Of a stretch of DNA of 64,000 bases, positions 52,225 to 62,953 are shown piece after piece (the stretch's first letter is position 1; each line of letters starts with the position of its first letter). Source of the stretch: Umbilicaria muhlenbergii (Eukaryota > Ascomycota > Lecanoromycetes > Umbilicariales > Umbilicariaceae); contig KK106981.1 in the NCBI GenBank assembly GCA_000611775.1, positions 3,146,474 to 3,210,473 of the forward strand. The letters run 5' to 3'. Both the position numbers and the translations under genes were made by a program. Below the pieces are notes generated by a model. It was not told where the DNA came from. It saw only the letters and a list, made by a program, of their open reading frames with translations, and ran no database searches.

Positions 52225-54431
52225 ATGCGATCAAGTCTGGGAACTCAAAGCCCTGAGTTGGCTTCGCTGTCTTTGAATTGCAACAAATGCCGAAAAGCCT
52301 TTGACCGAAGTAAGTGTCCTTTCGACTCCACAATGCGGCCGAGCCTCATACTCTCCGACCGGTCGCTGACATTCATGTTGCTTACCCAGAAGATTTACTC
52401 AACCGTCACCAACGCCGATGCAAAACAAATAGTCGAGTTTCCAAACAGAAGGCCTGTTCTGCCTGTGTACGCACAAAATCTCGATGCTGTTTCACATACC
52501 CAGCTTGCCATCGCTGTCTGAAGCGCGGGGAGCTATGCGAGTACCCTCCACAGAAACGAATGTCCGCCGATGACGTTGCCCCCACTACATTCCCGTTACA
52601 GGTGGCGGGATATAATGAAGATGCAGATCAAGGACTAGCACCAGCTATAGCAGTCATGCCGGAGGAGCGGCACAGGAATAGCACGGCTGATTTGGGAATC
52701 GAATCTACTACATCGTTCGGCACATCAACTGGAAAAGATATAAGTCGGCCTTACTGGAATTGGGGCTTGGAACTATTGGAACAGTCACCTACTGCTTCAT
52801 TTCGCTGGCTAGAATTCGAAAACATTCCCGCCGACTTTCCTTCCGGCGCAGATGGTACGGGAGCGGCCGTGGTAGCTGATGGGCTTGATCAAGCTGCTGC
52901 TTTCCCCGATGGCTTCACAGCATCTGAGCTTGATCAGAGTGTGGCCCCTGACAGTCTCCGCCTGCGTTCAGCCTCCAGAAACGCCCCCAACACCTCCAGT
53001 GCAACAGCTGAAGAATGGGACATTTCTGCTGGTGACCACACCTCTCAGGATCTGTTACCTTGGTCTACAGCTATGTATACTAACAATCCTGAACAAGGAC
53101 ATGCTGCTGCGCGCTTCAATGCCTTGGCATCGGTGGACGAATCGCTGCTCAATACTGTAGGAAGAGAACAATTTCCGGTCTCTTCGTCAGCTTCCGACAC
53201 TTCAACGCAGTTGCCTACGACTATTTCCTCTACTGCTTCCTCTACCGCGACGCCTACGTCCGCAGACGCGCAATTCTCCCGCTCTGAATCCACGCCCCTT
53301 ACTTCTGATACGACTTCATCTTCGGTGAAAACCTCACTACGAAGCCCTGGCCTTCAGCGTATACTGCCGATCATTAGTAGCTATCCCAAACTGCTACTTG
53401 ACGAGGAGTACAAGTCTCCATTCATCCACCATAAACTCTATCGGGGTCCCCCTTCTGATATGACGCTCATGACGAAATCAAACATGGCTATATGTTGTGC
53501 ATCTGCGCATGGGAACAAAGGTAGTGCTCAATACATTACTAAAGCTATCGCTGCTGAGCGAGAACGCTTGGTTCATGACTTTGTAAGTTTTCCTGTTCTC
53601 TCAACTTCATGCTCAACTCCTTAGCTTGCGGGCAAACCTCGCTAACATGTCTGTAACCAGCATCATTATTCCTGTATGGATGAATGGGATGCTCTGCATG
53701 CTATGTGCATCTATCAGATCCTTGAGCTCTTGTGCACGAGCGATGAAACCGCAGGGAAGCCGAAATTGACTGCTGCACAACTGCACATTCCGTTCCTGCT
53801 AAAGGTAGTCAACGTTCTTGATTTCTTGAAATTACTCCGTTGAGCTTTTAACCCTCGTTCTGTTGAGTATCAAAGGACTTTCGTTACTGCTATTCCACCC
53901 CTGTTCGCCGGTACGCTTTGATTTACTCGGCAATCTCTTATCCATTTACGTTGCCTTGTCTCTCTGGCCCCCTTGATACTGACCTAAAATCTGCAGATGA
54001 CGCGACGTTTCGCTAAGAACCACGCCGGCGGCAAAAACTTCCCTACCACAAAGGAAGCAGATTGGCTACAATGGCTTGTCGCAGAAACCGTGAGACGAAC
54101 GATATTCCTGGCCAATATCATCAACGTACTTGCCAGCTGCGAAAACACAGCCATTTCTCACTATTTCGAACCTTTGGACGACGACCTCATCCTGGACATG
54201 GCACTCCCAGCGCCCAATGCCTTGTGGGAGGCGCGCACAGCCGAATCGTGGAAAGCAATGCGAGAGACCCTTGCTGGAGAGGAAGGGAACGAGCGGACGC
54301 TCCGGGGGGTTTTGGGGGGTGCACGAATGCAGTCGGACAAGGAAGCTGAGATGGACAAGATAGGCTTGGCTGATTCGGCACAGCTGGCGAATCTGGTCAT
54401 CGTGTGCGCGACCGCTCAGTACAGTGACTGA
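52225..54431 (+). CDS. C2H2 plus Zn2Cys6 fungal transcription factor
   Basis: Four exons (52225-52309, 52390-53582, 53661-53804, 53997-54431) give 618 residues. The first intron splits a zinc finger: CNKCRKAFDRK then DLLNRHQRRC. Directly after it is a Zn2Cys6 binuclear cluster, KACSACVRTKSRCCFTYPAC with HRCLKRGELCEYP, spacing C-x2-C-x6-C-x6-C-x2-C-x6-C. A Ser/Thr/Asp-rich region follows, then the fungal middle-homology-like helical part (HHYSCMDEWDALHAMCIYQI, MTRRFAKNHAGGKNF, WLVAETVRRTIFLANIINVL). Tandem C2H2 and Zn2Cys6 domains occur in a subset of fungal regulators. Its place among enzyme genes suggests it is the pathway-specific activator. The last intron (192 nt) is the least certain. 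Confidence 0.9.
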
Positions 54432-56245
54432 GGTATCATTGCAACCAACTGTGAGCGACAAACTGGTCGCTCACCTGCTTCGGTCGCACCGCGGCCTGTT
54501 ACGTTAGTAGTGCAGGACCAAAGGCACATGCATTTGATAACAGTGGTGTACAGATACCCCTCTTACCTATAGCTCATGCTACTATTAAGGTGCTTGGGTT
54601 TATTCCGGAACAAGGCTTTTTGACTGTTGCTAGGTGGCCTACTTGGCGCGGTAGGCCATTTGGTCTTTCCGGCTTGCTGCGCTGGGAACAACCGGAGGTG
54701 GGCAATCGGCTTTAAGTATGGGGGTGCTATTACTTCCATTCCAGACTCAGCCGGAAAAGGATGCAGCAGGAGTTCCCTCGAGGTCCTCAGAACTCGGTAC
54801 TTTGCACTTCCTCCGAGAGGGACAGAAGCGCCGAAGCTTTGCTGTTATCGAAGTGTCTAAGCTGGCTGCACAGGCCCGACTGGTGGAGGCCTCGTGCGGG
54901 ATCGTGGGGTCGTAACGAGTGGCGGGAGAGGAATGCGTTTGATATGGAATCTAGTCCTGCTTGGTGATGCGGGAGACGGTCGAGGAGTGAGAAGTGAGGA
55001 GAGAAACTAGATTGTAATAAAGCTTGAAGCACTCATGGCAGCTCATCATAGCACAGGATATGCTCGTTGCCCTTGCGCATTCCGAGCTTGTCGCAAGTTC
55101 TTGATGGTCTCCGCAAGAGCGTAGCTCCACCGAACCCTCACCTAGCTACATAGATATTAAAGCTTTATCTAATACGAATCTCCCTCTATCAGTCGTTAGA
55201 TTGTCTATATCAACGAGGAAGGCAACAACTGTTGCGGAGTGTGCAGACACAAAACCGAGGACTTCAATTAATTCATAACCATTTTTATCATCGTAGTCTT
55301 CGCTTACAGGGATATGATATACTGTACCGTTTTTATATCAAATGCGGCATCCCTTGTCAAACTTGAGCTCACTGTCAAATTAATCTCATCATGCACTTTG
55401 AGTAGAGTAGATACCTTAGTTCACAACGTAAGGGACCACTAACTGGAATTTCACTGGGATCCTTGCCAAGAGGGCTTTCTTCCCTGTCCCGGTTTCCGGT
55501 CCCGGTCTCGACCCGTCCCGTCCCGCCCCGTCCCAAGATCTCAGCCCGGTACCACATAGCAGAACAATGATTTTACCTACAACTAGTTTAAAATGTTTAC
55601 AGAGAGAACGCGTTCCTAACCACTACAGGCAAGGAAAGGAAAGAAAGATGTGAGATATCATGGGTGTTCATTATGGCATATTGCGACTCTACCTTACTAT
55701 CTAGAGACCTCGAGGCTTTGCGGGAAGGGGGGTGTACGTCAGGACCAGTATGTGCTCTTGAGGAGTTGCTCGGCGGTAATGAACAGGCGGCGGTAAGTAC
55801 GGACTCAGCGGTCTTGAATGGCAGTGGACGGAGAGGTGTCCCCATTAGGATGGCTCTCCGGCATATAGTACTGGTATCGGGTCGCAATTGATCTCGTTCG
55901 TGCCTACAGCAAACCTTAACATCACGAGCTTTCTTTGCATCATGTTTTCTTATCGGTTCAACGTCTGCGAGGAGTCGATGAATCATTGTTCTGCATTGCG
56001 TCTCAATGAGCCCGACGACAGAATCCTCTTGCGCGTTTCGTTATCGTTCCTCATGCTGCGTTTTCCTACCTGTCTTGTGGATACGATCCTTTTTCCGACC
56101 GCGTCTGTCTTTACTGACCTTTCTTTCTTCACTGTACCTTTCAACCGTTTCACTGTGCGTGCTTCCTACAGTCTCCCATGGCTTTCCCAGGCCAGTAATT
56201 CTCGCCATCGAGAAGTCCATCGAATCCTTGAAATTCACAACCATC
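54432..56245. other. 1.8-kb intergenic region
   Basis: No gene is supported. It contains scattered CCGG-type words (TTCCGGAA near 54603, CTCCGG at 55856) and a CGTCC-rich stretch at about 55490-55535. The last 250 bp are pyrimidine-rich and lead into the second MFS gene. Confidence 0.45.
55490..55535. repeat. Pyrimidine-rich CCCGTC/CCGGT imperfect repeats
   Basis: Short degenerate repeats of CCGGT and CCCGTC words, GC-rich against the AT-rich flanks. Confidence 0.7.
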
Positions 56246-57748
56246 ATGGCCGAACCCCCCGACGAGACCCTCTCCAGCATCTCCTCCTCCTCCCCGCCCC
56301 CCACCGAATCAAAAGCCCCCCCCCATCACCCCCCAAACCACCCCCTCTCCCTCCCCCACGAAATCGCCTTCGTCGCCACCATCTGCGCCGCCCAACTCCT
56401 CACCCAAGCCGCCCTCACCCAAGCCATCACCCCGGCCCCCATCATCGGCGCCACGTTCGCCTCCTCCAACCCCGGCAACTGGAGCTGGTATGCCGCGTCC
56501 TACAGCCTGACAGTCGGCACCTTCATCCTCGTCGCCGGCCGCCTAGGCGACCTGTTTGGGCCGAAAAAGCTCTTCCTGATCGGCTTCGTGTGGTTCGGGG
56601 TCTGGTCTCTCGGCGCGGGGCTGAGCGTCTATTCGCGGCGGGAGGTTCTTTTCGATGTCTGTCGCGCGCTGCAGGGGGTGGGGCCCGCTCTGTTGCGGCC
56701 GAATGGGTTGGCGATTCTGGGGCGGATGTACGCGCCGGGGAGGAGGAAGGCGCTGGTTTTTAGTCTGTTTAGCGCGACGGCGCCGGGGGGGAGTGTGCTG
56801 GGGGCGGTGGGGAGTGGGCTGTTGGGGCAGCGGGCGTGGTGGCCGTGGGCGTTTTGGGGGTTGGCGGGGGCGTGCGGGGGGTTTGCGGGGGTGGGGTATT
56901 GGGTTGTTCCGGCTTGTCCGGCGCTGGGGAAGGGAGGGCGGTTTGATTACGCGGGCGCGGGGACGGGGATTGTGGGGTTGGTGCTTTTTAACGTGGCGTG
57001 GAATCAGGCGCCGATTGTGGGGTGGCGGACGCCGTATGTTTGGGTTCTGTTGATCTTGGGCGTGCTGTTCGCGACCGCGTTCGTCTTCGTCGAAAGGAGA
57101 GCCGCGAGGCCGTTGGTGCCGTTGGATGCCTTTTCCGGCACGGCGGGCTTTGTGCTCGGTTGTATGGCGCTGGGCTGGGCGAGCTTCGGTATCTGGATCT
57201 TCTATCTTTGGCAGATGTGGGGGGTGCTGAGGAAGCTTACGCCGTTGCAGGCATCGGCGCAAATGGTCCCGGATGCCTTGGCTGGGTTTTGCGCGGCCCT
57301 GACGACGGGGTTCCTGCTGGGCCGGTTACCCACGGTATATATCATGGTGGTCGCCATGACTGCGTTTTGTGTTGGCAACATTCTACTGGCGACTATGCCG
57401 GTCGATCAGATTTATTGGACACAGACGTTTTTGTCTATCGTTATCACGCCGTGGGGTATGAACTTGAGTTTCCCGACTGCGACGGTGATTCTGAGCGATT
57501 TCGAGCCGCCGGAACATCAGGGTATTGGGGCGTCGTTGGTGAATACTATCGTCAACTACTCCATCTCAATAGGCTTGGGCATTGCGGGGACGGTGGAGGT
57601 ACATGTCAACAACGGCGGTAAGAACTCCGCAGACATCTTGAGAGGATACCGTGGCGCTTGGTATTCTGCGATTGGCCTTAGCGGGCTGGGTGTGCTGTTC
57701 TCGCTATATTTTGCCCTCAATGAGACTAGGAGGAAGACGCGGGGATAA
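56246..57748 (+). CDS. MFS transporter, DHA2/ATR1-like, intronless
   Basis: Single exon, 500 residues. A Pro/Ser-rich N-terminus leads to HEIAFVATICAAQLLTQAAL, WYAASYSLTVGTFILVAGRL with GDLFGPKKLFLIGFVW (motif A), CRALQGVGPALLRPNGLAIL, and ATAPGGSVLGAVGSGLLG (antiporter motif C). FEPPEHQGIGASLVNTIVNY follows and a short basic tail ends the protein. The layout fits the fungal group that includes Atr1-like drug and boron exporters with 14 helices. The gene is much GC-richer than its flanks and lacks introns, unlike most neighbours. It may export the cluster product, or belong to another pathway; it forms the right edge of the region before housekeeping SPC25. Confidence 0.92.
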   Translation: MAEPPDETLSSISSSSPPPTESKAPPHHPPNHPLSLPHEIAFVATICAAQLLTQAALTQAITPAPIIGATFASSNPGNWSWYAASYSLTVGTFILVAGRLGDLFGPKKLFLIGFVWFGVWSLGAGLSVYSRREVLFDVCRALQGVGPALLRPNGLAILGRMYAPGRRKALVFSLFSATAPGGSVLGAVGSGLLGQRAWWPWAFWGLAGACGGFAGVGYWVVPACPALGKGGRFDYAGAGTGIVGLVLFNVAWNQAPIVGWRTPYVWVLLILGVLFATAFVFVERRAARPLVPLDAFSGTAGFVLGCMALGWASFGIWIFYLWQMWGVLRKLTPLQASAQMVPDALAGFCAALTTGFLLGRLPTVYIMVVAMTAFCVGNILLATMPVDQIYWTQTFLSIVITPWGMNLSFPTATVILSDFEPPEHQGIGASLVNTIVNYSISIGLGIAGTVEVHVNNGGKNSADILRGYRGAWYSAIGLSGLGVLFSLYFALNETRRKTRG

Positions 57749-58010
57749 GCATAGCGCGAAGTCATAGACTATGAACGGAAGCTCCGAGAGCAGGAGACAT
57801 TCAACCTGCGGCTTCTCAGATATCAGGATCGAGCGTCTTGTGACTGTACACAGTATCCCCAACCCATCAAAGCGACTACCAACTCCCTTGAAAATCACCA
57901 CAGAAATCCAGCCACCCTAACGCCCCGCCCCGAGGAGCTATATTGAGTCCACTCTACCTCATTCCCTTCACAAGCAACTCCCCCACCCGACGGGTTACAC
58001 CGAGTCCACA
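57749..58010. other. Convergent 3' intergenic region
   Basis: It lies between convergent MFS and SPC25 genes. Two copies of a CCCACCCGACGGG/CACACTACCTCAT-like stretch occur around 57945-58020; no gene is seen. Confidence 0.4.
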
Positions 58011-58787
58011 CTACCTCATCGCCTCCACAAACAACTCCCTCATCCCCTTCAAAAATATCCCCAAATCCCGATTCTCATTCATCCTCTCCACCACCCTCTC
58101 CAGCCCCTCCGCCTCCACCTTCGGCCGACAAGCCACAACCCTATAATCCCGACTCTTCATATCGACCTCGAACCACGCCTCCCGTTCCCAATCCCGCTCG
58201 TTCACATGCGTGTACACGAACTTTAAATGATCCACTTGTCCCACGCCTTCGATGCGCATGCACAGATTCGACTCCCAGAACTCGAGCTCCGGGGCGTTGT
58301 GTTGCGACTGCGCCTGCTGGGCCCGCGAGTAGGCCTGTTGAGCGGCCAGCCGCTGGGAAATCAGCTTCTGCGTCTCGGCGATTGCGTGTTTGAGGCTCTC
58401 GCGCGCGGCGAGGCGGGCGTCGCGTTGGGCGGTCAAAACCGCGATGGAGGCGTGCAGGTCGGCGGTTTCGGCCGCCTCCTTCTGCAGGAGGGAGGCGTGG
58501 GTGGCGGACTTGTGGGTCAGGATTTCCGTGTCCTTTTTCTTCATGCGTTGGTCTTCGTGGAGCTCGGCGACGTTGAGGCGGAATTGGTTGCGCTCTTCGA
58601 GGAGGCGTTTGCGGCCGCGGGCGATGAAGTCGTCGAATCGGTCGGTGAAGCGCGCCATGCGGTCGCGCAGGTCGTCGAAGCCGAAGGTTATGCTGGGGAG
58701 GGAGTCGGCCATTGAGGGGGCGGTGGCGGAGGAGAATGGGGGGCGGAGCACGCTGGTTGAGAGGGAGGGTTCGAAGAGGGTCGCCAT
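58011..58787 (-). CDS. SPC25: Kinetochore protein Spc25
   Basis: Subunit of the Ndc80 complex that links centromeres to spindle microtubules. Intronless, 258 residues from ATG 58787; the open frame extends upstream only through a TTG. The N-terminal half is a long coiled coil (RMARFTDRFDDFIARGRKRL, ARESLKHAIAETQKLISQRL). The C-terminal globular Spc25 domain is clear: LEFWESNLCMRIEGVGQVDH, LKFVYTHVNERDWEREAWFE, VDMKSRDYRVVACRPKVE and NRDLGIFLKGMRELF. It is divergent from RRN6 (354 bp). It marks the return to housekeeping genes after the putative cluster. Confidence 0.93.
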   Translation of the reverse strand: MATLFEPSLSTSVLRPPFSSATAPSMADSLPSITFGFDDLRDRMARFTDRFDDFIARGRKRLLEERNQFRLNVAELHEDQRMKKKDTEILTHKSATHASLLQKEAAETADLHASIAVLTAQRDARLAARESLKHAIAETQKLISQRLAAQQAYSRAQQAQSQHNAPELEFWESNLCMRIEGVGQVDHLKFVYTHVNERDWEREAWFEVDMKSRDYRVVACRPKVEAEGLERVVERMNENRDLGIFLKGMRELFVEAMR

Positions 58788-59141
58788 TGCAAAAGGAGCG
58801 TGTAGATGATTGAGATGTTTCAACAGCAAGCTGAATGAGCTCTTTCAGCGACGCAAATGAGGTGGTCGTAGAGATGATGAGATGTTATGGAATGGTTGTA
58901 GTGTTTGGGGCGGCAACAGGGATGACATCGCTAAGACAACGGCTGGGACCAAGCTGCTTCGGAACCTTCATCGAACTTTGAAATCTCACTCCCCATCCTT
59001 GTCTGAGGACTGCCAAAAATACTCTTGAACATTTCAAGCTTCGGAAAGTCGCGCGGAATTCTGTTACCGGTCTCATGATCGACATGTACACCGGGCACAT
59101 ATCGCCACTCACGAATAGGACTAAGGGCAGACGAAAACCAT

Positions 59142-62100
59142 ATGACTGAGCCTCGCCGCGCTGACCTTTCGTATGGTCAACTCGGTGAGGCAACATACGA
59201 CAGTGGGAGCCAAGAATGGCATTTTACTCGGAGACCGGGTATTGTGAGGCGAATCCATCCCGTGGGAGAATCAAATATCACCGTTGCGCCGTCTACAGAC
59301 CTTTCCTCTCCACATTCGAATCGTTCAGTAGTTGGGCGCGCCCACGAAATAAAGGAGCTTACAAGCACCTATCCCGAGCTTGTACCAGGCATTTCTTTGC
59401 TTCCTGAGCTGGCACAAACATCGGAAGCTATCAACAACGCTATTTTGACGCATGATCCAGCCGTATCGCAGCTGCTCGCTTTGGGTAAAGCGGCTGATTT
59501 GGACAACCAACGCTCCGGGGCTAGGACCGTTCCAATCGCAGCTATTGCTGGCGGAGATGCAGGGGAAGCGGTCAGGCTTGTTAGACTGTCTTATGACTAC
59601 TTGAGATGGCTAGGTCATAGAACAATCGGATTGAAGACGCCAACGCTCGGTGGTGGGGAACATGGATGGTGGATCGGTAATGGGAGCCCAATACAGCAGC
59701 TATGTTTTGCAGAATCGGAGGGAGAGCCGAGCACGTGGCTTGCTGTTCGATATTTGGGGGCTACGACTATCCTTCGTCCGCTTTTGCGGCGCTTGCCGGT
59801 TCCAGCTACGGTCCTGAATGGACCGGATGCTTCTCGCAAATCGTTCTCTTCTTCTCGCATTGACGCCAATTCTATACTCAGCTTGTCTGTCGAAAGTACT
59901 GGCGGAGCACCCCATGCAGATGTCTCCTTCAATCCTTTTAACGAGAGGCAATTTGCTATTGTTGATCAGCGCGGCCAATGGAGCGTTTGGAACATCGGAG
60001 GCCAGCACAGACGTAGGCACCTTTGGACTGCAACGGTAGGACCCAAGGGATATGTAAGCGCGGCCGACGATCTCAAGGAGGATTTCAAGACCGGCACAGC
60101 CGCAGATGCTATTCAAGATGGCTGGGGCTCGATTCTATGGGCTGGCGCTATGGACACAATAATTGTTGCAGACCGCCGGACCTTGGCAGTCTTCGATCTC
60201 AAGGCTCCTTCACAGCGGCTGGCGGCTCCAGATCTGCATATTGGCAAGGACGCCGACTGGATCCTGGAACTCAAGAGAAGCCCTTTGGATGACTCTCATG
60301 TATTCCTAGTCACGTCGTCTCGCATCCTTTGCTTGCGTGTTCCTGAGTTCGATCAAGACGAGGACGTCAAAAATCTGAAGGGTGGTGCCGAAACCCTATT
60401 CTCCACTCGGCATTTTCGAGACCAGGAGGACATCAGTCTACGATTACAGCTACTGAGTGGTGACGGAGGTGCGTTTATCTAACCTGTATGGGCAAGTTTT
60501 GAAGAGCTAATCATGTTGTAGGCCTTACCGTGCTGTTGTACTCCCGTCTAGCTATTCTATGTACGGCTTTTACTGTTTCGGTGTCGTCTGTTTCAGATCC
60601 CTCCATAGTCCCACTGCTCAACAATGTAGGACAAGCCGAGACCAGTACGACTTTCACCACGACCAACATGTCCCCGAGTCTCTTGACCCTCGTATTAGGA
60701 CCTGTCGAATTTTTGAATCGAGGAACATCTGATCCATCTGGTCCTGGACTTGCATACCTGCAGAGTGGAACTGTCTTTCACAAGCTCTTCGGCTTGTACA
60801 ATGATCTGAGCCTGCGTGAGGGTCTCTATTTTACTACATCTGCTTTTCCAGCATTAGCGGTTCAACCACCGGATAGGAAAAGTCGGATCTACACCACGAG
60901 GAGCTCTACTACGGTGTGCGATGACGATTTCATCATCGCAGATGGACTCGCAGTTGATGATTCTGAGGAGGACTACAACTTGCCGACATCTATTAGTTAC
61001 CTTCCTGATGCGGTAGGAAAGACGACAGAACCTGGGCAGGAAGACCAATGGACAGTGAATCTAGAATGGCTTTATGACGGGCTAGAGAGCCGTTTGACCC
61101 TCTCTTCAATCTGTGAAACGTCAAAGCTGGATAATGCAAAGCCTTTCGAAGAATGCTTGGAGGATTTGGATGCTAATATTAAGGATATGATTGTCAAAGG
61201 TCAGCAAGGGATGGAATCATTGTAAGCATTCCTTTCTACATCTTGGTTCTATGTTAACGGAAGCAATAGGTTTAGTCTACTTGATGTTGAAGTGCTTTTG
61301 AGCGATGTTGACAGAGCGTCAGCTGAATTACAGGACTTCTTAACGTCGATCGGAGGAATCATCGCAGATACAGACGACACGGGTTCTGTAGATGATGCCC
61401 CCTCTATATCGACAAGAGTGGTGTTGCTTACAAATGAAATGACGAGTGCTCTCTTCAACCCCATGGATGATCGCGGGGAGGGCAATGTGGTGGATCTTTC
61501 AGATGCCTACGACAAGCTTCTACAATCTTGGATAGCCCCGCTGGCTTCAAGTGTGCCGGGAAAAGTGCGAGTCGCGGTTGAGAAGCGGTTGAGGAAGATT
61601 GTGGCGCAACAATGTTTGGCGAGTGTTGGAGTGCGGCTCGGGCCAAGGCCCGGCGCGACCAACCAAATTGATGGACTGGACGCGATGAACTTGGCAAAAC
61701 TCACATTGCCAGTCCGTGAAAAGGGGACGACGACGGGACATTCTAAAAGAGGCAAGGGGAAATCACGGGAGACTTCGGCATCACCGCAACCCATCCAGCC
61801 AGTTTCTCAAGGTGGAGGCTTGATGCGTGATGCGGGTCTACTAGAAGCGTCTTTGCCAACGCCCACGCCCGGGCCTACGCCTTCTCTGCACTCTCGCAGT
61901 TCTATATCGTCCCAAGATCGCCGCAAAAATGCGGCCTGTGAGCGTCTCAGGAACCTGACCAGCTTGACAAGTCAACCGCCTCTCCCAGCATCAATGTCGA
62001 ATCTCCTGCGTCACTGGGCAGTAGGTCTGGATCCAGCGAAGTACGACTGGGATGCAACACGGCGGGCACTCGCCACTGCCAGTGATACGGAAGGCACGGG

Positions 62101-62359
62101 AGACGAAGCGCAAGTGAAGAGGAGGCAACGGATGGAGAGGCGCCTGAAGCGTCAAAGGCAGGACACGGTAGGCACCTCGTCGCAGCCACAGGCATCAAGC
62201 ACGTGGGATAGCCAGCCGGAGCCTGCACGAGCTACGCAGGGTAGCAGCCAGAGAACAGAGAGCCTAACGTTCCCCATGAGCCAAGTGGAACCGGGGCGCT
62301 ATGGCAGTCGGCAGGGGACAAGGGCAAAAGCGACCAAGAGACGGAAACACGGCTTCTAA
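59142..62359 (+). CDS. RRN6: RNA polymerase I transcription initiation factor Rrn6-like
   Basis: Three exons (59142-60468, 60522-61221, 61270-62359) give 1038 residues. Rrn6 with Rrn7 and Rrn11 forms the yeast core factor for rDNA transcription. The N-terminal half fits the beta-propeller-like region (GWWIGNGSPIQQLCFAESEG, ADVSFNPFNERQFAIVDQRG, QWSVWNIGG, DTIIVADRRTLAVFDLK). The middle has LTVLLYSRLAILCTAFTVS. The C-terminus is charged and disordered and ends SQVEPGRYGSRQGTRAKATK with RRKHGF, typical of fungal Rrn6. Introns have GTGCGT and GTAAGC donors. Confidence 0.9.
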
Positions 62360-62953
62360 GTTCGAAGTCAGGGGCAAAGGGGATTGACAGATGGGAAGTG
62401 GGAAGTGGGAAGTGATAAACGATAAAGCTGTTAATCTTCCCTCGAATCTTACAATATTGATTCCGCTCGGTCCGCCGTCTCTGGTCACGCCGTCTCGTCG
62501 CGTGGCCGGTCCGTATCTGGGGATAGCATGAAACTAAGTTCCTCTTTCGGACATTTAATTCCGCACAAGCGAGCGAGACGTCACGCTAGCGCCACACTAA
62601 GGGCGGCTACTCTGATCTAACCCTTCTGGGTATACTCCGAACACTGGTACCTCTCTGCTCCAGACGACACTTTCCACAGTTGCGAGCAATGTGGACGACT
62701 CGCCAATTTATGCGGGCTCTTTGGCGCCGTGATAGCGACATGGACAGCTACCTAGAACAACGCGCTCGGCCTTGCCAATATAACCCACCGGGCTTGGCTG
62801 ACTTAGTTTCTTGGGTCTCGCAAGCTCTCTCTCTCACCAACTATGGCATTTTGACTTACAAGTACTTCATACACGTCAAGGGAAAGATCGTGGTCCATCA
62901 CCCTCACCTTGTTGATATATCTACCATATCCCACCCTCCTTCACTCACCGGTA
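62360..62953. other. Intergenic region
   Basis: It holds the promoter of the last gene. A tandem GGGAAGT word lies at about 62392-62412. No gene is supported. Confidence 0.45.

Noticed and set aside
55597-55986. 129-residue minus-strand frame
   Set aside because: Composition is not protein-like and there is no promoter or family support.
56543-57262. 239-residue minus-strand frame opposite the second MFS gene
   Set aside because: Pro/Arg-rich antisense shadow caused by high GC at third codon positions of the transporter.
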